Shown here piece by piece: positions 27,325 to 36,027 of a stretch of 41,760 nucleotides of DNA (its first letter is position 1; each line of letters begins with the position of its first letter). Under the pieces are notes generated by a model. That model worked only from the letters and a program-made list of their open reading frames with translations, was not told where the DNA came from and made no database searches. This DNA is from Actinomycetes bacterium (GTDB taxonomy: Bacteria; Actinomycetota; Actinomycetes; Propionibacteriales; Propionibacteriaceae). The position numbers were made by a program, and so were the translations under genes. Location of the stretch: positions 1 through 41,760 of the forward strand of contig JAUHXZ010000018.1 of assembly GCA_030426725.1 (NCBI GenBank), read 5' to 3'.

Positions 27325-28338
27325 GTGGACGTGGAGAACACAGCACGACGCGCGGCACTGCCGGCCGGCGACGTCGACGTCGTGGAACTCCCCCAGACCA
27401 CCGGCAGGGCGCGCCGCTCGTCAGGCACCCGCTTCTCGATCAGCCGCCGCCTCGTCGCCATCGCCGTCTCCGGCACCCTCGCTGCCGGCGCCCTGTTCGG
27501 GGTCGCCTTCGCCGCCCGGGACACCGGCACCGAAGTCGCCGCCGAATCCGCCGATCTGGCCGTTCCAGCGGCCGCGGCCTCCGCGGCCGCCGCCGGCTTC
27601 GCCGACCGTTCGCAGGAAGTCAGCCGGGCGAGCGTCCGCGACAACCTGACCGCCGCCGTCGCCGACGAGAACGCCGACGCCCGCGCGGCCCAGCTCGGCG
27701 CCTCCGTGGAGTCCGCCGCCGAGGCCGAGTGGATGACCAGCGCCTCAGAGCGCGAGCGCCTCATGGACGAGGACATGAAGCTCGTCGCCGCGCAGAGCGA
27801 GAAGCTGAAGAAGGAGGCCGAGGAGGCCGCCCGGAAGCTGGCCGAGGCCAAGAAGGCCGCCGCCGCGATGGGCTTGTCCACCGCGGGGCTCTCCAAGGAG
27901 GACATCGACAACCTCATCGACGCGTCGGGCTCGATGCCCGTGCGCTCGAACTACCGGATGGGTGCCGGCTTCGGCGCCACCGGCAGCTGGTCGCGCTACC
28001 ACACCGGCCAGGACTTTCCCGCTCCCACCGGCACCCCCATCTACGCCGCCGCGTCCGGCGTCGTCCTCAGCCCCACCGCGGGCGGATGGGCCGGCATCAA
28101 CGTCGTGATCCAGCACGCCAACGGCGGCTCGACCCTGTACGCCCACATGAGCGGCCGGACGGTGTCGCCGGGCCAGACGGTCAAGGCCGGTCAGCTCATC
28201 GGCTACGTCGGCAACACGGGCCGCTCGTTCGGCTCGCACCTGCACTTCGAGTACTACAAGCCCGGCACGACGCCCGGTGACATCTACTCCGCCTCGAACC
28301 CGCTGACCTTCCTCCGGTCGCTCGGGGTTCCGATCTGA
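27325..28338 (+). CDS. M23 family peptidoglycan endopeptidase, membrane-anchored
   Basis: A 337-residue LytM-type metallopeptidase acting on the cell wall. A cytosolic basic stretch leads to one membrane helix at about 43-64. A long Ala/Glu/Lys coiled coil follows at about 140-182, and the M23 domain covers about 205-330. Zinc and catalytic residues are visible as H226 and D230 (YHTGQD), H274 (YAHM) and H305/H307 (SHLHFE), so the enzyme looks active. The GTG at 27325 follows AGGAG by 4 nt. A GTG six bases later has 10-nt spacing, so the exact start is uncertain. Rv0950c is the positional counterpart next to sucCD in M. tuberculosis. Confidence 0.9.
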   Translation: MDVENTARRAALPAGDVDVVELPQTTGRARRSSGTRFSISRRLVAIAVSGTLAAGALFGVAFAARDTGTEVAAESADLAVPAAAASAAAAGFADRSQEVSRASVRDNLTAAVADENADARAAQLGASVESAAEAEWMTSASERERLMDEDMKLVAAQSEKLKKEAEEAARKLAEAKKAAAAMGLSTAGLSKEDIDNLIDASGSMPVRSNYRMGAGFGATGSWSRYHTGQDFPAPTGTPIYAAASGVVLSPTAGGWAGINVVIQHANGGSTLYAHMSGRTVSPGQTVKAGQLIGYVGNTGRSFGSHLHFEYYKPGTTPGDIYSASNPLTFLRSLGVPI

Positions 28339-28352
28339 GTCCGATACTCAGA
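28334..28352. terminator. Small bidirectional hairpin at the M23 peptidase/pcrA junction
   Basis: A perfect 7-bp stem (28334-28340 with 28346-28352) has a 5-nt loop. Each arm contains the stop codon of one of the two convergent genes. It is short and has no T-run, so termination is only possible. Confidence 0.35.
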
Positions 28353-30762
28353 GCTTCTCCATCGGGGCGTGCCTGAGGCTCAGCCGCTTCGTCCCCGCCG
28401 ACCCGAAGTCGACATCGACCTTCGTCGCGTCCCCCGTGCCGTGCACGGCAACCACCGATCCCATGCCGAAGCTGGCGTGCAGGACCCGGTCCCCCGTCGC
28501 CACCGACGGCAGCGACGGCTTGGGGCCCGTCCCCGAGCCGAAGCTCTGCAGCGACGCGGATGTCTGCCGGTTGCGGGTGGCCGCCGATCCGGCCCATGTC
28601 GTCGTGGAGGCACCGGTCCGCCGCCAGTCGAGCACGTGCTGGGGCACCTCGTCGAAGAACCGCGACGGCGGGTTGTACGCCGGTGCCCCGAACGTCACCC
28701 GGACCTGGGATCGCGAGAGGTAGAGGCGCTTGCGGGCACGCGTGATCCCTACGTACGCCAGGCGGCGCTCCTCCTCGAGTTCCAGCGGATCCGTGAGCGC
28801 GCGCATATGGGGGAACATCCCCTCCTCCATGCCGGTGAGGAAGACCGTGTCGAACTCGAGGCCCTTCGCGGTGTGCAGGGTCATGAGGGTGACCACCCCC
28901 TTGCCCTCCTCGTGCTCCGGCAACTGGTCGGAGTCGGCCACCAGCGCGACGCGCTCGAGGAACGCGGCCAGCGAATCGTCCGGTTCGGGCATTCCCGCGA
29001 CGAGCCCGGACTCGGCGCCCTCCTCGTCGAGGTCGACGGCGGTCGCGGCGGCGACGAACTCGGCCGCCACCGACACCAGTTCGATGAGATTCTCGACCCT
29101 GGTCTCGTCCTGGGGATCGGTCGAGGCCTGGAGGGTGGGCAGGTAGCCGGACTCCTTGAGCAGGGACGTCAGCACCTCGTCGGCCGGGCGGTTCTGCGCC
29201 ACCATCGCGCGATGGATGTTCATGACGTCGACGAAGCCCTGGATGAGCTTCACGGAGCGCGACGCGAGGCCGGGCGCGTCGGCGGCGCGCTGCAGCGCGT
29301 CGAAGAAGCTGATCCGCTCCGCGGACGCCAAGGCTGCGATGGCGGCTTCCGCACGGTCACCGATGCCACGCTTGGGCACGTTGAGGATCCGCCGGACTGA
29401 CACGTCGTCGGCTGGGTTGACGATCGCCCGCAGGTACGCGAGGGCGTCGCGGATCTCGCGGCGCTCGTAGAAGCGAACGCCGCCGACCACCTTGTACGGC
29501 AGCCCGACGCGGATGAACACCTCCTCGAAGGAGCGTGACTGGGCGTTGGTGCGGTAGAACACGGCCGTGTCCCCGTACTGGGACTCGCCCGCGTCGCTGA
29601 GTCGGTCGATCTCGTCGGCGACGAACTGCGCCTCGTCGTGCTCGGTGTCTGCGACCCAGCCGACGACCAGCTCCCCTTCGCCCATCTCGGACCACAGCTG
29701 CTTCTCGCGCCGCCCCTGGTTGCGGGAGATGACGGAGTTGGCTGCCGTGAGGACGTTCTGGGTGGAGCGGTAGTTCTGGTCGAGGACGATCGTCGTGGCG
29801 CCGGGGAAGTCGCTCTCGAAGTCGAGGATGTTGCGGATCGTCGCCCCTCGGAAGGCGTAGATCGACTGGTCGGAGTCGCCCACCACCATCAGCTCGGCGG
29901 GCTCCACCGTCGGGGATCCCTCGACGACGCCGCCCACCTCGCCCGCGCACAGCTCCCGGATGAGGGCGTACTGCGCGTGGTTGGTGTCCTGGTACTCGTC
30001 GACCAGCACGTGCCGGAAACGGCGCCGGTACTTCTCCCGCACGTCCGGGAACGCCTGGAAGAGGTGGACGGTGGTCATGATGAGGTCGTCGAAGTCCAGC
30101 GCGTTGGCAGCTGCCAGCCGCGACTGGTACTCGGCGTAGGCTTCGGCGTAGGCCTTCTGGGGTGGCGTCGACGCCTCTGCCGCGGCGGTCTCGTGGTCGA
30201 CGAGTTCGTTCTTGAAGCCGCTCACCTTGTTCATGACGGCGCGCACCGGGTAGCGCTTCGGGTCCAGTTCCAGGTCGCGGCACACCAGGGACATGAGCCG
30301 CTTGGAGTCGGCATCGTCGTAGATCGAGAACGACTTGGCGATGCCGAACCGGTCGATGTCGGTGCGTAGGATCCGCACGCACGCGGAGTGGAACGTCGAG
30401 ACCCACATCAGCTTCGCGCGGTTGCCGACGAGGTCGATCACGCGGTCGCGCATCTCCGCGGCGGCCTTGTTGGTGAACGTGATGGCGAGGATGGAGCCCG
30501 GATGGACGTCGCGCTGGGAGACGAGGTGGGCGATGCGGCGGGTCAGCACCCGCGTCTTGCCCGAACCCGCCCCGGCGACCACGAGCACAGGGCCACCGGC
30601 GTGGACCACGGCCTCGCGTTGCGGAGGGTTGAGCCCGATGAGCAGTTCCTCCTCGGGGACCCGCTTGGCGGACGCGCGCCGCTCACCCCGTTCGGGGGTC
30701 CGCTGGGGTGGCTGGTCCGGCTGGAAGGCGGCGTAGAGATCCGGGAAGAGCGAGTCAGTCAT
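28348..30762 (-). CDS. pcrA: UvrD/PcrA-type ATP-dependent DNA helicase
   Basis: Superfamily 1A 3'-5' helicase of 804 residues used in repair and in clearing stalled complexes. Motif Q is LNPPQREAV near residue 44, and Walker A is GAGSGKT at 64-70. AITFTNKAAAEM (motif Ia), VDEYQDTNHAQY (motif II), GDSDQSIYAFRGA (III), QNYRSTQN (IV) and LMTLHTAKGLEF (V) follow in order. The C-terminal 90 residues or so carry the Tudor-like region, with a GDRVLHASFGMGSV stretch. The frame continues upstream, but the ATG at 30762 begins the family N-terminus. TAGTCT ends 11 nt upstream, implying a very short leader. Rv0949 (uvrD1) is the counterpart. Confidence 0.95.
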   Translation of the reverse strand: MTDSLFPDLYAAFQPDQPPQRTPERGERRASAKRVPEEELLIGLNPPQREAVVHAGGPVLVVAGAGSGKTRVLTRRIAHLVSQRDVHPGSILAITFTNKAAAEMRDRVIDLVGNRAKLMWVSTFHSACVRILRTDIDRFGIAKSFSIYDDADSKRLMSLVCRDLELDPKRYPVRAVMNKVSGFKNELVDHETAAAEASTPPQKAYAEAYAEYQSRLAAANALDFDDLIMTTVHLFQAFPDVREKYRRRFRHVLVDEYQDTNHAQYALIRELCAGEVGGVVEGSPTVEPAELMVVGDSDQSIYAFRGATIRNILDFESDFPGATTIVLDQNYRSTQNVLTAANSVISRNQGRREKQLWSEMGEGELVVGWVADTEHDEAQFVADEIDRLSDAGESQYGDTAVFYRTNAQSRSFEEVFIRVGLPYKVVGGVRFYERREIRDALAYLRAIVNPADDVSVRRILNVPKRGIGDRAEAAIAALASAERISFFDALQRAADAPGLASRSVKLIQGFVDVMNIHRAMVAQNRPADEVLTSLLKESGYLPTLQASTDPQDETRVENLIELVSVAAEFVAAATAVDLDEEGAESGLVAGMPEPDDSLAAFLERVALVADSDQLPEHEEGKGVVTLMTLHTAKGLEFDTVFLTGMEEGMFPHMRALTDPLELEEERRLAYVGITRARKRLYLSRSQVRVTFGAPAYNPPSRFFDEVPQHVLDWRRTGASTTTWAGSAATRNRQTSASLQSFGSGTGPKPSLPSVATGDRVLHASFGMGSVVAVHGTGDATKVDVDFGSAGTKRLSLRHAPMEKL

Positions 30763-30773
30763 GTCGGGGGCCA

Positions 30774-30779
30774 AGACTA
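30774..30779 (-). promoter_or_regulatory. -10 hexamer TAGTCT for pcrA
   Basis: It ends 11 nt before the ATG at 30762, so the message would carry only about 4-5 nt ahead of the start codon. No ribosome site is seen. Confidence 0.4.
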
Positions 30780-30834
30780 CCGCCGCCGCGCCCCGGCGCC
30801 TTCCTGACGGCCCGACCCGGGCAGGCCTGTTGGC

Positions 30835-30840
30835 TATGCT
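30835..30840 (+). promoter_or_regulatory. -10 hexamer TATGCT, leaderless geometry
   Basis: It ends 6 nt before the ATG at 30847 of the phospholipase-D-type gene. Confidence 0.5.
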
Positions 30841-30846
30841 GCCAGC

Positions 30847-32076
30847 ATGCGTGACGCGTTCGCCCGCGCCCGGCATGTCTTCTACCGGGCCACCGCCGTC
30901 GTCCTGTTCGCCCAGATCGCGGCGATGGCGGCCCTGACCCTCCTCGAGTCGCTGCGGAAGAAGGGCCGCAAGCTCCGCAGGTTCCCCATCACGCGGCCCG
31001 TGCCGGTCGCGGTGCCGGAGAACACCGTCACGGTCTACGCGTACGGTGAGCACGTCTTCGACGCGATGATCGAGGCCATCGACGGCGCCGAGGACCACGT
31101 GTTCTTCGAGACGTTCATCTGGAAGGGCGACGCCGTGGGGGTCCGCTTCCGCGACGCCCTCAACCGGGCGGCGGCCCGTGGCGTCAGGGTCTACGTGGTG
31201 TGGGACAAGTTCGCCAATCTCGTCGTGCCGCCCACCTTCTACGCCGGCATCAGCGACCAGGTCGTCACCATGCCGCACCCGGCCGTCCCCATCCCCTGGT
31301 CACCCCGCAGCTGGGGCCGCGATCACCGCAAGATCCTCACCGTCGACGGCAGGATCGGGTTCATCGGCGGCTACAACATCGGCTCGCTCTACGCCACCGG
31401 ATGGCGGGACACGCACGCCCGCATCGCCGGCGCCGGCGCCGCCGAGCTGGAGAACGCGTTCATCGACTTCTGGAACATGCACCCGAGACTCAAGGAGCGC
31501 ATCGGCGACAACCCGCAGCGGGGCTGGGGCTCGAGCATCCGGGTGCACCGCAACACGCCGCGGCTGCAGGTCTACCCGATCCGCAACATGTACCTGGAGG
31601 CCATCGATCGGGCGTCGCGCCACGTCTGGCTCACCCACGCCTACCTCATCCCCGACGACGACATGGTCGCCGGCCTGCGCGACGCCGTCCGGCGAGGCGT
31701 CGACGTGCGCATCATCGTGCCGGCCCGGTCCAACCACGTGGTGGCGGACTGGATGTCGCGCGGGTACTACAGCACGCTGCTCCAGTCGGGGATCCGCCTG
31801 TTCCTGTACCAGGGCGCCATGGTGCACGCGAAGACCGCCACCATCGACGGCCGCTGGTCCACCATCGGAACAGCCAACATCGACCGGCTGAGTCTGCTCG
31901 GCAACTACGAGGTCAACATGGAGATCACCGACGACGGGGTCGCCGGGCACCTCGAGGCCGTGTTCCGCGCGGATGAGTCCAACTGCATCGAGCTGACCGA
32001 GGAACGGTGGCGGGAACGGTCCCTGGTGGCCAAGGCCACTGAGGCGTTCCTCAGCCCGTGGCGGCCGATGTTCTGA
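30847..32076 (+). CDS. Phospholipase D-like synthase (cardiolipin synthase family)
   Basis: A 409-residue membrane-associated enzyme with one N-terminal hydrophobic helix at about 15-34 and two HKD motifs. The motifs are H160-K162-D167 (RDHRKILTVDG) and H326-K328-D333 (VHAKTATIDG). Both are complete, so a phosphatidyl-transfer activity is plausible and cardiolipin synthesis is the usual role. Only one membrane helix is seen where classical ClsA has two, so it is closer to ClsB-like or unclassified members. TATGCT 6 nt before the ATG suggests a leaderless message. It converges with the next gene with a 3-bp gap. Confidence 0.88.
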   Translation: MRDAFARARHVFYRATAVVLFAQIAAMAALTLLESLRKKGRKLRRFPITRPVPVAVPENTVTVYAYGEHVFDAMIEAIDGAEDHVFFETFIWKGDAVGVRFRDALNRAAARGVRVYVVWDKFANLVVPPTFYAGISDQVVTMPHPAVPIPWSPRSWGRDHRKILTVDGRIGFIGGYNIGSLYATGWRDTHARIAGAGAAELENAFIDFWNMHPRLKERIGDNPQRGWGSSIRVHRNTPRLQVYPIRNMYLEAIDRASRHVWLTHAYLIPDDDMVAGLRDAVRRGVDVRIIVPARSNHVVADWMSRGYYSTLLQSGIRLFLYQGAMVHAKTATIDGRWSTIGTANIDRLSLLGNYEVNMEITDDGVAGHLEAVFRADESNCIELTEERWRERSLVAKATEAFLSPWRPMF

Positions 32077-32079
32077 CCG

Positions 32080-32424
32080 TCAGACGAAGACCGCGATCGC
32101 CGCGTTGGCGAGCGTGAGGCCCCCGATCGCCCAGAACCAGCCGCCCGGCAGCGGGTCGCGCTTGCGCCCCATGAAGACCAGCACGGTGACGACGATGAGG
32201 ACGGCGAGCTTGATCCCGATCTTGACGTGGTTGACGTCGACGTCCGGGTTCATCTCGCCCAGCCCGACGAGCAGTAGGCCGGTCACAAGCTGCGTGAGGG
32301 CCCCGTGCACCATGGCGGAATTGACGACGCGGACCGGGCCCTTGATCTGGACGAAGGCCCCTCCGAACAGGGCGGCGAAGCCGACGAAGTGGAGGAGCAG
32401 AAGCAGATCGTGCACGATTTCCAT
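32080..32424 (-). CDS. Small four-helix integral membrane protein, unknown function
   Basis: A 114-residue protein with about four hydrophobic segments (8-25, 38-58, 72-88 and 96-113) joined by short charged loops. A conserved-looking HFVGFAALFGG stretch begins it, followed later by GRKRDPLPGGWFW. I do not recognise the family with certainty; similar actinobacterial proteins are called conserved integral membrane proteins. The frame is open further upstream. The ATG at 32424 is chosen because TAGGGT ends 7 nt before it and the first helix starts there. No operon partner is near. Confidence 0.75.
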   Translation of the reverse strand: MEIVHDLLLLLHFVGFAALFGGAFVQIKGPVRVVNSAMVHGALTQLVTGLLLVGLGEMNPDVDVNHVKIGIKLAVLIVVTVLVFMGRKRDPLPGGWFWAIGGLTLANAAIAVFV

Positions 32425-32431
32425 GCTCCGA

Positions 32432-32437
32432 ACCCTA
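32432..32437 (-). promoter_or_regulatory. -10 hexamer TAGGGT, leaderless geometry
   Basis: It ends 7 nt before the ATG at 32424 on the minus strand. It lies at the edge of the 263-bp non-coding stretch that also holds the nested palindrome. Confidence 0.5.
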
Positions 32438-32549
32438 GCGGGACCGCCAAGCACCCGCCCACTCCGTCAACCGGCCGACCTGCCCCTCGCCCTCGCCAGC
32501 TCGTCGCCCCGCGGTCGTCATGCCCGACGCCAGCCAACAACTTGGGGGT

Positions 32550-32651
32550 GTCGAGGGGTGGGGCCGGGGCAGGTTGGGTGGGCGTCGCGAATGGAGAGGG
32601 CGCGTGTCGCGCACTCTCCAGAGCGTGGGCGGCCCGGCCCCACCCCTCGAC
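32550..32651. repeat. Nested palindrome: perfect 19-bp outer arms with inner hairpin
   Basis: The outer arms 32550-32568 and 32633-32651 are perfect reverse complements of 19 bp. Inside them is a second inverted repeat, 32593-32604 with 32608-32619: 12 bp, one mismatch and a 3-nt loop. The whole could fold as a roughly 100-nt branched RNA or a cruciform. It lies 36 bp past the response-regulator stop, so it may end that operon, but no T-run follows. It could also be a small mobile palindromic element or a structured RNA. The remaining non-coding sequence of 32425-32687 shows nothing else. Confidence 0.7.
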
Positions 32652-32687
32652 GCCCGGACCAGGGCACACTCCGATGACGGGCGGCGA

Positions 32688-33347
32688 CTAGATCAGGTGG
32701 CGGTCCGTCGCCCACTTCGTGAGCTGGTGACGGTTCGACAGCTGGAGCTTGCGCAGCACGCTGGACACGTGCGTCTCCACGGTCTTGATGGAGATGAACA
32801 GTTCGCGGGCCACCTCCTTGTAGGAGTAGCCGCGCGCGATGAGCTTGAGCACCTCCCGCTCCCGGGCGCTCAGCTTGTCCAGCTCCTCGTCGATGCTCGA
32901 CATGTCGACGGCGCCGGAGAAAGCGTCGAGCACGAACCCTGCGAGCCGGGGCGAGAAGACCGCGTCGCCGCCGGCAACGCGCTGCATGCCCTCGAGTAGT
33001 TCCTCGGAGCTGATCGACTTCGTCACGTAGCCCCTGGCGCCGGCGCGGATGGTGCCGATGACGTCCTGCGCCGCGTCGGACACCGACAGCGCGAGGAACT
33101 TGATCTCGGGGTCGACCGGCAGGACCTGTCTGATGACCTCGGCTCCGCCGCCGCCGGGGAGGTGGACGTCGAGCAGCACCACGTCAGGACGGGTGCTGGT
33201 GATCGCCTCGACGGCGGACGCGACGTCCTCGCCTTCGCCGACGACCTCGCAGTGGTCGCCGATCTCGTGGCGGACGCCGGCCCGGAACATGGCGTGATCA
33301 TCGACGATCACGACCTTCAGCCGGTCGCCCGCCGCGTCGTCGCTCAT
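32688..33347 (-). CDS. LuxR-family response regulator of the PspC two-component system
   Basis: A 219-residue cytosolic DNA-binding regulator. The receiver domain covers about 10-130, with acidic pocket VDD at 15-17, phospho-acceptor D60 (VVLLDVHLP) and a conserved Lys in YVTKSI. The NarL/LuxR helix-turn-helix covers about 155-215 (LSAREREVLKLIARGYSYKEVARELFIS). Its ATG overlaps the sensor kinase stop as ATGA, so the pair are made together. Likely targets are the divergent PspC genes and its own promoter. Confidence 0.93.
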   Translation of the reverse strand: MSDDAAGDRLKVVIVDDHAMFRAGVRHEIGDHCEVVGEGEDVASAVEAITSTRPDVVLLDVHLPGGGGAEVIRQVLPVDPEIKFLALSVSDAAQDVIGTIRAGARGYVTKSISSEELLEGMQRVAGGDAVFSPRLAGFVLDAFSGAVDMSSIDEELDKLSAREREVLKLIARGYSYKEVARELFISIKTVETHVSSVLRKLQLSNRHQLTKWATDRHLI

Positions 33348-34600
33348 AATCCGATCTCCACCTTCACCTCCGTGCCCTCCCCGGGCGCGGAGCGGATCGT
33401 CGCAGTGCCGCCGTACCGCTCCATCCGGGCCCGGATCGATTGTCGCACGCCCATGCGGCCGTCGGGCAGATCGTCGGGGTCGAAGCCGGCGCCGCGGTCG
33501 CGGACGAAGACCTCGACCCGCCCGTCGTCGACCTCGGCGAACACGTCGACGCGCGGCGCCCCGGAGTGCTTGGCGGCGTTCGTGACGGCCTCCCCCGTCG
33601 CCTGAACCATGGCGGCGACACGGTCATCGACCTCCACATCACCCACGCACACCAACTCGACGTCGATCGCGAACCTGGCCTCCACGTCCGCGGCGATCTC
33701 CCGCAGGGCGGACCTGAGCGATGCGGCGCGCGTGCTCTCGCCGTAGAGCCACGTGCGCAACTCGCGCTCCTGGCGGCGCGCCAGCTGCGCGACGGTCTGC
33801 GCGTCACCGGCCTGCCGTTGGATCAGAGCGAGGGTCTGGAGCACTGAGTCATGCAGGTGTGCCGCCATGTCGGCGCGCGCCTCGGCCCGGAGCCGCTCGG
33901 CGTCGGCCTGGCGCAGCCGCGCCCGCTGCTGGGCGAGCCACGGGGCCGTCACCACCGCCACACCGGCCAGCAGCACCCCGGAGGCGCCGAGCACCGCGGG
34001 GAGTTCGGCGAGCCCGACCTGCGTGGCGAGGATCCAGCTGATCCCGGCGCCGACGAGCACGAGCCCGCCGACGAGCCGCAGGATGCTCATGCTGCCGCCA
34101 CCGCGGCTGAAGCGGCCCAACCACCCGCCCCCCTCGGAGGTGGCGCGCGCCGCGACGCGTTCGTCGACCTGCAGCCAGATCACGACCACACCGACGCCGC
34201 CGATGACCATCGGCCAGAAGAGCCCACCGGGGACGACGCCGCCGGACACGAACAGCCACATCAGGCCGACGATCACCAGCCCGCCGGCCACGACGATCCC
34301 GGAGTCCGGTCGCGTCGCGGACTCGGCGATCGCCGGCCGCATCCCGCTGCGCGTCGCCGCCTCGAGGCCGGCGGCCTCGTCGACGACGCCCTCCCGGGGC
34401 ATGAGGATCCACAGTGCGGCATACGCGAGGATCCCGGCCCCGGAGAAGAGGGCGAGCAACGCGAACGCGATGCGAACGTGCGAGACCTTGAGCCCCAGAT
34501 GCACCGCCAGCCCGGACGCGACACCCGCGATCAGCCGCCCCTCCGGGCGGCGACACAGGGGGGCGCGGGCGGGCGCGCTCGGCACGGGTAGTTGGCTCAT
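33344..34600 (-). CDS. Sensor histidine kinase with N-terminal PspC domain
   Basis: A 418-residue membrane kinase. A PspC domain fills about residues 14-70, followed by two pairs of membrane helices at about 100-142 and 175-220. Then a HisKA_3 dimerisation segment has the phospho-acceptor H250 in AHLHDSVLQTLAL, and an HATPase domain ends the protein (EAVTNAAKHSG, RDRGAGFD, GEGTEVKVEI). This is the NarX/LiaS-like class that pairs with LuxR-type regulators. A PspC domain on the kinase suggests it senses membrane stress. The ATG at 34600 is set by the PspC start; CACGCT 6 nt upstream is a weak -10. Confidence 0.92.
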   Translation of the reverse strand: MSQLPVPSAPARAPLCRRPEGRLIAGVASGLAVHLGLKVSHVRIAFALLALFSGAGILAYAALWILMPREGVVDEAAGLEAATRSGMRPAIAESATRPDSGIVVAGGLVIVGLMWLFVSGGVVPGGLFWPMVIGGVGVVVIWLQVDERVAARATSEGGGWLGRFSRGGGSMSILRLVGGLVLVGAGISWILATQVGLAELPAVLGASGVLLAGVAVVTAPWLAQQRARLRQADAERLRAEARADMAAHLHDSVLQTLALIQRQAGDAQTVAQLARRQERELRTWLYGESTRAASLRSALREIAADVEARFAIDVELVCVGDVEVDDRVAAMVQATGEAVTNAAKHSGAPRVDVFAEVDDGRVEVFVRDRGAGFDPDDLPDGRMGVRQSIRARMERYGGTATIRSAPGEGTEVKVEIGL

Positions 34601-34655
34601 GCTCCCAGCGTGGCACGCGCCCGCGCGGGGGACCAGCGCCAGGGACGCTTTCCAG

Positions 34656-34684
34656 GGTGCCCCGGGCCGCAAGTCAGGTGCCCC
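34656..34684. promoter_or_regulatory. Direct repeat GGTGCCCC spaced 21 bp in the PspC divergent region
   Basis: Copies at 34656-34663 and 34677-34684 are two helical turns apart in the 135-bp gap between the kinase and the divergent PspC gene. The position suits an operator shared by both promoters, with the adjacent response regulator as the first candidate to bind. Weak CANNNT hexamers at 34607-34612 (-) and 34724-34729 (+) each end 6 nt before the respective ATG. Confidence 0.4.
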
Positions 34685-34735
34685 TCAGGGGGTCACCCGA
34701 TACCGGCGCCCCCAGGGCCGCGCCACACTGGATAC

Positions 34736-35827
34736 ATGACCACAGAACTCGACCTCGGGTGGATCGACACCCGCCTGGGCGGCCTCCGCCGCCAGGAGCC
34801 CGGGCAGGGCTCGGGACTGTGCCGCGCCGTCGCCGCGCGGCTGAGCGTCGACGTCGTGCTCGTCCGGGTCGTCGTCGCCCTGCTCGCCCTCAGCGGCGGC
34901 CTGGGCATCGCCCTGTATCTCTGGGGCACTGCGTTGACGCAGGGACCGACCGGCGTACGCCCGATCGATTCGATCCTCCCATCCTTCGTGAACTGGGGAC
35001 GCCGCGCGCAGCAGGCAACCGTGATCCTGTCGTCCGTGGGGCTCGTCGCCGCGGTGAGCTCCATCACCCCTCTGCCGTGGTTCCCGGGCGTTCTGGTCAT
35101 CGCGCTGCTCCTCCTGGCACGACGCCGGCAGGGCCTCGTGGGCCGGAACCAGGCGTGGCCGCCGCCCGCCACCCGGCCGCAGCCCGCTGGCCCGGAGTCC
35201 GACGACGCGCTCGTCGCCCGCTGGCGCGCCACGATGAACGCCGTAGCCGGACCGGCCAAGCTGCCGGTCGTCGACCTCTACTCCCCCGAGCCCGAGCGCA
35301 GGCCTGACGCCCCGAAGGCGCGCACCGCCTGGCTGGCGGGCACAGCGCTCCTGCTGGTCTCCGCCGGGGCCGGCGTCGGCGCCTACCTGGTGTTCGGCGA
35401 TCCGGTCCTCGGGCTCGGCGCCGGCCTCATCCTGGCCGGGCTGCTCACGGTGGTCCACGCCGTCGCGACCCGCACCCGGCGGGTGCCGCGTCCGGTCCTC
35501 GTGCTGATGGTGGCGGGTGCCGCGTTGGCGGGCTGGCTGTCCACCCAGGCCGCGACCCCAGACATTCCGTCGGGGACGTACACGGTGGAGGCGGTGGCTC
35601 AGGAGAGGGTCGTCGACCTCACGGCCGAGGACCTCACCGACGTCGACGAGATCCGGATCGAAGCCGTGCTGTCGGATCTCACCGTGATCCTCCCCGGCCC
35701 GCCGGACGACGTCGACACCAGCGACGTCCACGTCAGCGACCTCACGATCGCCCCCGGAGACGGCGACGCGTTCGAGATCCCGATCATCGTCGACTCGACG
35801 CTCAGCAGCGTCACCCTGGAGAGCTGA
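34736..35827 (+). CDS. PspC-domain membrane protein, first gene of the divergent set
   Basis: A 363-residue membrane protein. A PspC-like domain covers about 20-75 (GSGLCRAVAARLSVDVVLVRVVVALLA). Membrane helices follow near 100-130, then a cytosolic linker of about 70 residues, three more helices at about 200-275 and a beta-rich C-terminal part from about 280. That C-terminal pattern (VEAVLSDLTVILP, then VHVSDLTIAP) resembles the toastrack region often joined to PspC and LiaF-like domains, by eye only. The ATG at 34736 follows CACACT by 6 nt and has no ribosome site. It heads a three-gene run divergent from the kinase/regulator pair, so it is probably an output and feedback partner. Confidence 0.8.
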   Translation: MTTELDLGWIDTRLGGLRRQEPGQGSGLCRAVAARLSVDVVLVRVVVALLALSGGLGIALYLWGTALTQGPTGVRPIDSILPSFVNWGRRAQQATVILSSVGLVAAVSSITPLPWFPGVLVIALLLLARRRQGLVGRNQAWPPPATRPQPAGPESDDALVARWRATMNAVAGPAKLPVVDLYSPEPERRPDAPKARTAWLAGTALLLVSAGAGVGAYLVFGDPVLGLGAGLILAGLLTVVHAVATRTRRVPRPVLVLMVAGAALAGWLSTQAATPDIPSGTYTVEAVAQERVVDLTAEDLTDVDEIRIEAVLSDLTVILPGPPDDVDTSDVHVSDLTIAPGDGDAFEIPIIVDSTLSSVTLES

Positions 35828-35832
35828 TCCCC

Positions 35833-36027
35833 ATGAACCGTCCGCCCTTCGACCTCGCCGCCCTCGCCATCGGCCTGACCGCCGTCGGCTTCGGCATCGT
35901 CGTCATCGTCGCGCCGCTCATCCAGGCGCCCTTCATCCAGCCGATCCTGGCCCTCGTCCTGGCCGCAGCGGGCACGATCGGTCTCATCGTCTCCCGCGGC
36001 CGCACCAACCGAAAGGAACAATCATGA
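35833..36027 (+). CDS. Small two-helix membrane protein
   Basis: A 64-residue protein with two hydrophobic segments (about 8-30 and 34-54) and a basic tail. It lies 5 bp after the PspC gene and overlaps the next ATG as ATGA, so it is surely translated with them. The helical hairpin is like the LiaI/LiaF membrane part, but it is too short to assign. It probably works with the PspC proteins. Confidence 0.7.
   Translation: MNRPPFDLAALAIGLTAVGFGIVVIVAPLIQAPFIQPILALVLAAAGTIGLIVSRGRTNRKEQS

Noticed and set aside
32425..32687. Open frames in the gap between the small membrane gene and the response regulator
   Set aside because: They run through the palindrome, are Arg/Pro-rich in every frame, and lack a ribosome site or leaderless hexamer.
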